The notes below the pieces were generated by a model. It saw nothing but the letters and a program-made list of their open reading frames with translations, made no database searches and was not told the DNA's origin. Both the position numbers and the translations under genes were made by a program. Positions 6,485-10,615 of a stretch of DNA of 10,615 bases are shown here, in pieces. The stretch's first letter is position 1. Each line of letters opens with the position of its first letter. The DNA is from Pseudomonadota bacterium (GTDB lineage: Bacteria > Pseudomonadota > Gammaproteobacteria > Acidithiobacillales > Acidithiobacillaceae), in assembly GCA_021840785.1 (NCBI GenBank), contig JAKBXD010000063.1, positions 1 through 10,615 on the forward strand. The letters run 5' to 3'.

Positions 6485-7492
6485 TTACTCCGCCATTACG
6501 TGCACATGCTCTGGTGCCACCTGCACCCACAGCTCGGCGCCCAGCACCAGCGACCTGCCTGCGCACTGCATGCGCGGTAACAGCATATCGAGACACACAG
6601 TGCCCCCCATTCTGACGCGCAAGGCAACCCCCTCCTCGCGCAGTGCCGCGACCTGCAATTTCAGGACATTCGGCGCCGCGCCACCCAGAGCTTCGCCCGG
6701 CACGAGGTCCTCGGAACGAATGGCCACGGTCACCGCCATACCCGGACGCATGCCGTGCTGCAAGTCGGCACGCAAACGCCAGTCGGCTCCCGCCACCACC
6801 ATTCCGGATCGCTCTATTTCCGCAACGCGTCCCGTCAGGAAATTACGAAACCCCAGCAAACGTGCCGCCCTCATAGTGGCGGGCCGCGCAAACACTGCAC
6901 GGGGAGGCCCCTCCTGCACAACGCGCCCATCCAGCAATACGGCCATATGATCGGCAAGCATCGCCAAGTGTGGATCATGACTCACGGCCAGCACCGGCAC
7001 CCCAAAGTCGTGGACCTCACGGATGAGTTCGTCCAGAATTTCATCGCGGGTGGCCATGTCCAGCGCCGAGGTGGGCTCATCCAGCAGCAGCAATTCAGGA
7101 CGCCGGGCCAAAGCGCGGGCGAGCGCCACCCGCTGGCGTTGCCCGCCGGAAAGCGCCGCCGGATAGCGCTCCGCCAAATCGGCAAGCCCCACGCGCGTTA
7201 GCAAATTCATCGCCTGCGCGCGGCGACCGGCGCCCCTGGGCAGCGGAAAGGCGACATTTTCCCAAGCCCGCAGGTGCGGGAAAAGCGCATAGCCTTGCGG
7301 CAAATAGCCGATGGGCCGCCGCTCGGCAGCAAGCCCGGCGAAAGGATGCCCACGCGCTGGAATCAGGCCAGCGATGGCCTTCAACAGCAAAGTCTTGCCC
7401 TCTCCGGAAAGGCCGAGGAGAACGGTGAAATCCCGCACTTGCATCTGAACGTCCAGCACGACCGGCTTTTCTAACTGATAGCGAATGTCCAT
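6485..7492 (-). CDS. ABC transporter ATP-binding protein, molybdate/tungstate type (ModC/WtpC-like)
   Basis: The 335-aa ATPase has all the ABC signatures: Walker A GLSGEGKT (27-34), Q-loop PQG (Q66), signature LSGGQRQRVALARAL (114-128), Walker B LLLLDEP (134-140), D-loop SALD (142-145) and switch histidine H172 in AVSHD. After the nucleotide-binding domain, residues about 217-335 form a TOBE-like regulatory domain (VAIRSEDL near 256-263), as in oxyanion importers of the ModC/CysA group. It would sit on the cytoplasmic face and power the permease encoded 18 bp upstream. The permease type suggests molybdate or tungstate, but sulfate or another oxyanion is not excluded. The start at ATG 7492 has no strong Shine-Dalgarno, consistent with coupling to the permease gene. 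Confidence 0.8.
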   Translation of the reverse strand: MDIRYQLEKPVVLDVQMQVRDFTVLLGLSGEGKTLLLKAIAGLIPARGHPFAGLAAERRPIGYLPQGYALFPHLRAWENVAFPLPRGAGRRAQAMNLLTRVGLADLAERYPAALSGGQRQRVALARALARRPELLLLDEPTSALDMATRDEILDELIREVHDFGVPVLAVSHDPHLAMLADHMAVLLDGRVVQEGPPRAVFARPATMRAARLLGFRNFLTGRVAEIERSGMVVAGADWRLRADLQHGMRPGMAVTVAIRSEDLVPGEALGGAAPNVLKLQVAALREEGVALRVRMGGTVCLDMLLPRMQCAGRSLVLGAELWVQVAPEHVHVMAE

Positions 7493-7510
7493 GGGCTTAG
7501 CACGGCACCA

Positions 7511-8314
7511 TCAAAACATCCCCTGCCGACGCGAGCGCAGCCCCAGCCACAACGGTAAAGGCACCGCGACCAAAAAGAAAACCCAGAGCAGAGGGTAAAC
7601 CGCACTCAATCCGATATCCTGCAGATTGACCCAAAGCTTCACCGGAATTCCCTGCGGGAAATACGCCACAATGAGCACGATACCAAACTCTCCCATAGCG
7701 CGCACCCAGGCCAGCGCCACCCCGGCCGTCAGCCCCAGACGTGCCAGAGGCAACGTCACCAGCCAGAAAGTCTGCCAGCGGTTGCGCCCCAGGGTACGGC
7801 TGATCTGCTCCAGCTCTTCAGACACCCCCTCGAAGGCCGCCCGCGCTGCCAGCACATAGTAGGGCATGGCCCCGTAGATCTGTGCCAGCACAAAGGCTGG
7901 TGCGGTATTGGTCAGATAGAGCCCCGCCTGACGGAACAAACCACCCACCGGCGCATAAGGCCCGTAAAAGGAGCTCAGCAAAATACCCATAGCCAGAGGC
8001 GGAGTCAGCAGCGGCAGCAACAGCAAGGCATCCACCAGCCATTTGCCGCGATAATGACAATGCGCCAGCCACCAGGCGAGTGGCGTCCCCGCCAGCACCA
8101 CCAGCATAAGCGCCAGACCGCTATAAAACAGGGAAACCCGGATAGCACCGAGATCACCGGGAGCAAACTGAAAATCATGCCAGTCCGTGGCAAAAACCAG
8201 TGCCGCAAAAGGCGCCAGCAAAAAAACCAGAACAGCGGCCGCCGTAAGCGTCGCCAGCCAGCGTGCGGGTGGCTGGCGTGACGCGACAATGGCCAGAGTC
8301 GCCGCATCACTCAA
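7511..8314 (-). CDS. ABC transporter permease, molybdate/tungstate type (ModB/WtpB-like)
   Basis: From TTG 8314 the product is 267 aa with about six membrane segments (near 19-42, 59-84, 94-117, 139-158, 190-218 and 240-258). The cytoplasmic EAA-type loop EGVSEELEQISRTLGRNRW (162-180) leads into LVTLPL and would contact the ATPase. The LLPLLTPPLAMGI segment and LAWVRAMGEFGIVLIVAYFP resemble ModB/WtpB permeases for molybdate or tungstate. The frame is open to an ATG at 8512, but that region contains the operon promoter, so the long form is unlikely. TTG 8314 has GGGA 7 nt upstream and overlaps the end of the 33-aa ORF by 8 bp, suggesting coupling. No binding-protein gene is adjacent. Confidence 0.8.
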   Translation of the reverse strand: MSDAATLAIVASRQPPARWLATLTAAAVLVFLLAPFAALVFATDWHDFQFAPGDLGAIRVSLFYSGLALMLVVLAGTPLAWWLAHCHYRGKWLVDALLLLPLLTPPLAMGILLSSFYGPYAPVGGLFRQAGLYLTNTAPAFVLAQIYGAMPYYVLAARAAFEGVSEELEQISRTLGRNRWQTFWLVTLPLARLGLTAGVALAWVRAMGEFGIVLIVAYFPQGIPVKLWVNLQDIGLSAVYPLLWVFFLVAVPLPLWLGLRSRRQGMF

Positions 8315-8408
8315 ATGGCGTTCCCATTTGGCCCGCCATGGGCAGCCTGGCGAACACCGGGACCATACACGGTGCCATAAACAACACGCTCCGCATCCAT
8401 AGTCCCAT
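8307..8408 (-). CDS. Small 33-aa ORF with signal-peptide-like sequence, first cistron of the transporter operon
   Basis: A 33-codon ORF starts at ATG 8408 with GGAG 7 nt upstream, the best ribosome binding site in this operon, and ends at TGA 8307. It reads MGLWMRSVLFMAPCMVPVFA followed by RLPMAGQMGTPFE: a basic residue at 6, a hydrophobic core of about 14 residues, six methionines and one cysteine. It lies directly behind a well-formed sigma70 promoter, and its stop overlaps the TTG of the permease (TTGAGTGA). The sequence resembles the secretion signal of a periplasmic binding protein, the component missing from this transporter. It may therefore be the remnant of a deleted modA-like gene, or a genuine small membrane or leader peptide that couples translation to the permease. 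Function unknown. Confidence 0.5.
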   Translation of the reverse strand: MGLWMRSVLFMAPCMVPVFARLPMAGQMGTPFE

Positions 8409-8440
8409 CGTTGTTCTCCATTGGATATTGCCAAGATCGA

Positions 8441-8469
8441 TTTATATCGGTGACTACGAAAAGGGTCAA
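8441..8469 (-). promoter_or_regulatory. Sigma70 promoter of the ABC transporter operon
   Basis: On the minus strand TTGACC (8469-8464) and TATAAA (8446-8441) are separated by exactly 17 bp; each differs from consensus at one position. Transcription would start near 8434, about 26 nt before the ATG of the 33-aa ORF. A 12-bp inverted repeat CGAT-ATAA-ATCG (8449-8438) covers the -10 box and could be part of an operator, though it is short enough to be chance. Confidence 0.65.
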
Positions 8470-8521
8470 GCGAACTCAGGCATCGTGCCAGACAAAATCT
8501 CCCTTGGGGCATTTTTATGCT

Positions 8522-8568
8522 AAGCTTGTAACGTCATACATCAAAGCGGGACGCCGACCCGCAAGCTT
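8522..8568 (+). repeat. Inverted repeat AAGCTTG/CAAGCTT and hairpin upstream of the DsrE-like gene
   Basis: AAGCTTG (8522-8528) and CAAGCTT (8562-8568) are perfect inverse complements 33 nt apart. Between them GCGGG (8546-8550) can pair with CCCGC (8558-8562), followed shortly by CTTTT. The elements could form alternative RNA structures in the leader or bind a regulator. They end immediately before the GAAGAG ribosome binding site (8571-8576). Confidence 0.3.
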
Positions 8569-8582
8569 TTGAAGAGTTACAG

Positions 8583-8951
8583 ATGACAAAGAGCGTAAAG
8601 ACCATGCACTGGACCATTCTCATCAGATCCCATCCGGACGCCGGCGGCAATCCCGTTCTCCAAGGCCTGCGCATGGCGGCGGCAGCCGTCGCCGATGAGA
8701 TCGTGGTCAGTGTATTTCTGGCTGAAGGGGCCGCATCACTCGCACTCCATTCGGAAGATCTGGGAGCGCGGCGACGTGTCCACCACGACCTCATCGCGGA
8801 GGTTCAAGAATTAGGAGCCGAAATTCACGTGATCGGCCTCGAATGGCTGCACACGGTTGAAAATCGGGTCTTGATTCCCGGTATTAAAGTGGCGAGCATG
8901 AAAACCCTCGTTCGCCAGATGAAACTCTCTGATCAGGTCATCACGCTCTAA
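8583..8951 (+). CDS. DsrE-like family protein lacking cysteine
   Basis: The 122-aa protein has the alternating beta/alpha pattern of the DsrE/TusD fold: strand TILIRS (11-16), helix 25-38, strand EIVVSVFLAEGA (39-50), helix 60-77, strand AEIHVIGLEWL (79-89) and a C-terminal IPGIKVASMKTLVRQ helix ending in DQVITL, as DsrE-like proteins often do. Classical members carry a sulfur-relay cysteine after the strand near residue 85; this protein contains no cysteine at all, so persulfide transfer by that route is not possible. Assignment to the family is by pattern and of moderate certainty. ATG 8583 has GAAGAG 6 nt upstream; ATG 8604 is an alternative. The gene heads an operon with apaH (3-bp gap) and recQ. 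Confidence 0.65.
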   Translation: MTKSVKTMHWTILIRSHPDAGGNPVLQGLRMAAAAVADEIVVSVFLAEGAASLALHSEDLGARRRVHHDLIAEVQELGAEIHVIGLEWLHTVENRVLIPGIKVASMKTLVRQMKLSDQVITL

Positions 8952-8954
8952 AAT

Positions 8955-9794
8955 ATGGCCGCCATATACGCCATGGGCGACCTGCAGGGTTGCTATGCAC
9001 CCTTTAGCGCTCTGCTGGAGCAAATTGGCTTTACACCGAAAACAGACCAGCTCTGGCTGGCGGGCGACCTCGTCAATCGGGGGCCGGACAGCCACGCCGT
9101 CATCAAGCGACTTTACACCTGGCGCGACCGCGTGCGGATCGTCCTCGGCAATCATGATTTCTACGCACTCGCGCGTTGGGCGGGCATCACTCCGGCAAAA
9201 AAAAGTGACACCCTCGCCCTCTTGCTAGCCGACCCCCAGGTAGACGAACGGATGGAATGGTTACGCAGCAGCCCGTTGCTGCATACCGATCCGCAACTGG
9301 GGTGGACCATGGTCCACGCCGCCATTCATCCCGACTGGGACATGGCAACAGCGCGAGGCCATGCCGATGCCGTCGAAAATGCCCTGCATGGTCTTCACTG
9401 GCGGCGCTTCATGCGCTCCCTTTGGGCGGCGCCGGCACCCAACCGCTGGCAGGATTGCCGTAACGAGGATGAGGCACAGCGTTTCCGGGTCGCCGTATTC
9501 ACCCGAGCCCGCTACGTGACCGCCAAAGGCTTTTTTAGCTGGCCCAACACGCCGCCCAAGGACGTTGCCCATGAGTTTGCGCCCTGGCACCAGTGGTTTT
9601 TTGAAAAGCAGACTTCTGGCGCCATCATCTGCGGTCACTGGGCCACCCAAGGTCTGCTGGTGCAGCCACGCCTGTTGGCGTTGGACAGCGGCTGCGTCTG
9701 GGGCCGCCAACTCAGTGTCGCACGCATCGATGGTACAGAACCCGTGATTTATCAGACATCCTGCCCGATGTTTGCGCAACCCGGTAACGGATAA
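8955..9794 (+). CDS. apaH: Diadenosine tetraphosphatase ApaH (symmetrical)
   Basis: The 279-aa metallophosphatase resembles E. coli ApaH along its length. ApaH splits Ap4A into two ADP and also removes Np4 caps from RNA. The metal-binding motifs are GDLQG (8-12), GDLVNRG (38-44), GNHD (65-68), the histidine in [11 protein letters not shown] (H121) and GHWA (227-230); the [10 protein letters not shown] strand (241-250) is also typical. Position 11 is Gln rather than the His of E. coli (GDVHG), a form I recall from other ApaH proteins such as that of Pseudomonas. The start lies 3 bp after the DsrE-like stop with no clear Shine-Dalgarno, so translation is probably coupled. recQ follows after 2 bp. 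Confidence 0.95.
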   Translation: MAAIYAMGDLQGCYAPFSALLEQIGFTPKTDQLWLAGDLVNRGPDSHAVIKRLYTWRDRVRIVLGNHDFYALARWAGITPAKKSDTLALLLADPQVDERMEWLRSSPLLHTDPQLGWTMVHAAIHPDWDMATARGHADAVENALHGLHWRRFMRSLWAAPAPNRWQDCRNEDEAQRFRVAVFTRARYVTAKGFFSWPNTPPKDVAHEFAPWHQWFFEKQTSGAIICGHWATQGLLVQPRLLALDSGCVWGRQLSVARIDGTEPVIYQTSCPMFAQPGNG

Positions 9795-9796
9795 AA

Positions 9797-10615
9797 TTGG
9801 TATCCATCCTAGAAATACTCCGCCATACCTTCGGCTATGATGCCTTCCGGGCACCACAGGAAGAGGTGATCCAGACCCTGATGGCGGCCAAAGATGCGCT
9901 GGTGCTCATGCCCACCGGAGGCGGCAAATCCTTATGCTATCAGATTCCCGCCATCGCCCGGGCAGGGGTCGGCGTGGTGGTTTCTCCGTTAATAGCGCTC
10001 ATGGAAGATCAGGTCGATGCCCTGCGTCAGGCAGGTGTAGCGGCTGCCGCCCTGAACTCCAGCGCCAGCCCCGCAGAAGCGCGCGCCACCGAAGAAGCAC
10101 TGCTGCAAGGGGCCATTGATCTGCTTTATATCGCCCCGGAGCGCTTACTACAGGAGCGCACCCTCGCCCTGCTGCAAAGAAGTACCGTCAATCTTTTCGC
10201 CATCGATGAAGCCCACTGCGTCTCCCAATGGGGCCACGACTTTCGCCCGGAATACCTGCAGCTTCGGGTGCTGCATGAGCGCTTTCCCCTGGTGCCGCGG
10301 ATCGCCCTTACCGCTACCGCCGACTCGAAAACCCGCCAGGAAATCATCGAGCGACTGGCGTTGCAGAAGGCCGCCGTCTTTATCCGCTCCTTCGATCGCC
10401 CCAATATCCGTTACCACATCCACAGCGGCAGTCAGGGCGCACGCAACGCCTTGCTGCGCTTCATCCGCGACCGCCACGCGGGAGAGGCTGGCATCGTTTA
10501 CTGCTTGTCCCGCAAGCGCGTCGAAGAAGTGGCCGAATGGCTGCAAGGTGAGGGACTCGGCGCCCTGCCTTACCACGCTGGCCTGAGCGCCGACGAGCGG
10601 CGCCGCAACCAACAA
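9797..10615 (+). CDS. recQ: ATP-dependent DNA helicase RecQ, N-terminal part (3' end outside window)
   Basis: The frame is open from TTG 9797 to the right edge: 273 codons, under half of a typical RecQ of about 600 aa. Motif 0 is [14 protein letters not shown] (12-25), Walker [16 protein letters not shown] (38-52), motif Ia [13 protein letters not shown] (61-73), DEAH box 137-140 with the RecQ-specific aromatic loop [13 protein letters not shown] (141-153), motif III LTATAD (171-176) and SFDRPNIRY (198-206) entering the second RecA lobe. RecQ is a 3'-5' helicase for recombination and fork repair. An in-frame stop at 9785-9787 limits the start; the only plausible start codon is the TTG, 2 bp after apaH, with a weak CGGA upstream. 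The zinc-binding and HRDC domains are not visible. Confidence 0.93.
   Translation, partial: MVSILEILRHTFGYDAFRAPQEEVIQTLMAAKDALVLMPTGGGKSLCYQIPAIARAGVGVVVSPLIALMEDQVDALRQAGVAAAALNSSASPAEARATEEALLQGAIDLLYIAPERLLQERTLALLQRSTVNLFAIDEAHCVSQWGHDFRPEYLQLRVLHERFPLVPRIALTATADSKTRQEIIERLALQKAAVFIRSFDRPNIRYHIHSGSQGARNALLRFIRDRHAGEAGIVYCLSRKRVEEVAEWLQGEGLGALPYHAGLSADERRRNQQ

Noticed and set aside
8315..8512. N-terminal extension of the permease to an ATG at 8512 (66 more residues)
   Set aside because: The region contains the operon promoter and the 33-aa ORF, the extra residues (Cys- and Arg-rich) look non-coding, and no ribosome binding site supports the ATG.
8976..8990. ApaH motif GDLQG with Gln in place of the E. 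coli His, as a defective active site
   Set aside because: Gln at this position is, as far as I recall, common in ApaH outside enteric bacteria, and all other metal ligands are present.
9261..9857. 198-codon antisense frame over apaH and a 155-codon antisense frame at 10148-10615 over recQ
   Set aside because: The sense strand encodes intact ApaH and RecQ motifs; the antisense products resemble nothing known to me.
1..10615. Search for mobile elements, CRISPR arrays, tRNA genes and prophage genes
   Set aside because: I saw no terminal repeats, transposase or integrase motifs, regularly spaced repeats or tRNA cloverleaf; the region looks like stable core genome.

Overview
The window (about 10.6 kb, GC-rich) reads as a chromosomal housekeeping region of a gammaproteobacterium-like organism. 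Most proteins resemble their Escherichia/Pseudomonas counterparts. The gene mix, including a DsrE-type protein, would fit an acidophilic sulfur oxidiser such as Acidithiobacillus. That placement is an inference from gene style and composition; no marker gene here proves it. Nothing indicates a phage, insertion sequence, CRISPR array or plasmid.

Layout. (1) Positions 1-362 (+) hold the C-terminal end of a DUF4015-type putative glycoside hydrolase, cut by the left edge and converging on the next operon. (2) Positions 1950-233 (-) are a compact operon, rsuA > nudJ > rppH: a 16S rRNA pseudouridine synthase followed by two Nudix hydrolases. (3) Diverging from it, 2038-5968 (+) carries aguA (agmatine deiminase), lgt (prolipoprotein diacylglyceryl transferase) and rep (DNA helicase). 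(4) A strong 15-bp hairpin at 5991-6028 separates rep from the convergent rpsT (ribosomal protein S20, TTG start). (5) Positions 8408-6485 (-) carry a molybdate/tungstate-type ABC transporter operon. It begins with a well-formed sigma70 promoter and a previously uncalled 33-codon ORF, followed by the permease (TTG start) and the ATPase. No substrate-binding protein gene is present. (6) Diverging again, 8583-10615 (+) is a tight operon of a cysteine-free DsrE-like protein, apaH and recQ (TTG start, cut by the right edge).

The genes fall into RNA and translation maintenance (rsuA, rppH, rpsT), nucleotide hydrolysis (nudJ, apaH), DNA replication and repair (rep, recQ), lipoprotein maturation (lgt), polyamine metabolism (aguA) and oxyanion uptake. 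The most unusual items are four. The 33-aa signal-peptide-like ORF sits in front of the binding-protein-less transporter. Lgt has a Glu-to-Gln change in its signature motif. A Cys-less DsrE homologue leads the apaH-recQ operon. The DUF4015 reading frame runs 130 bp into rppH on the opposite strand.
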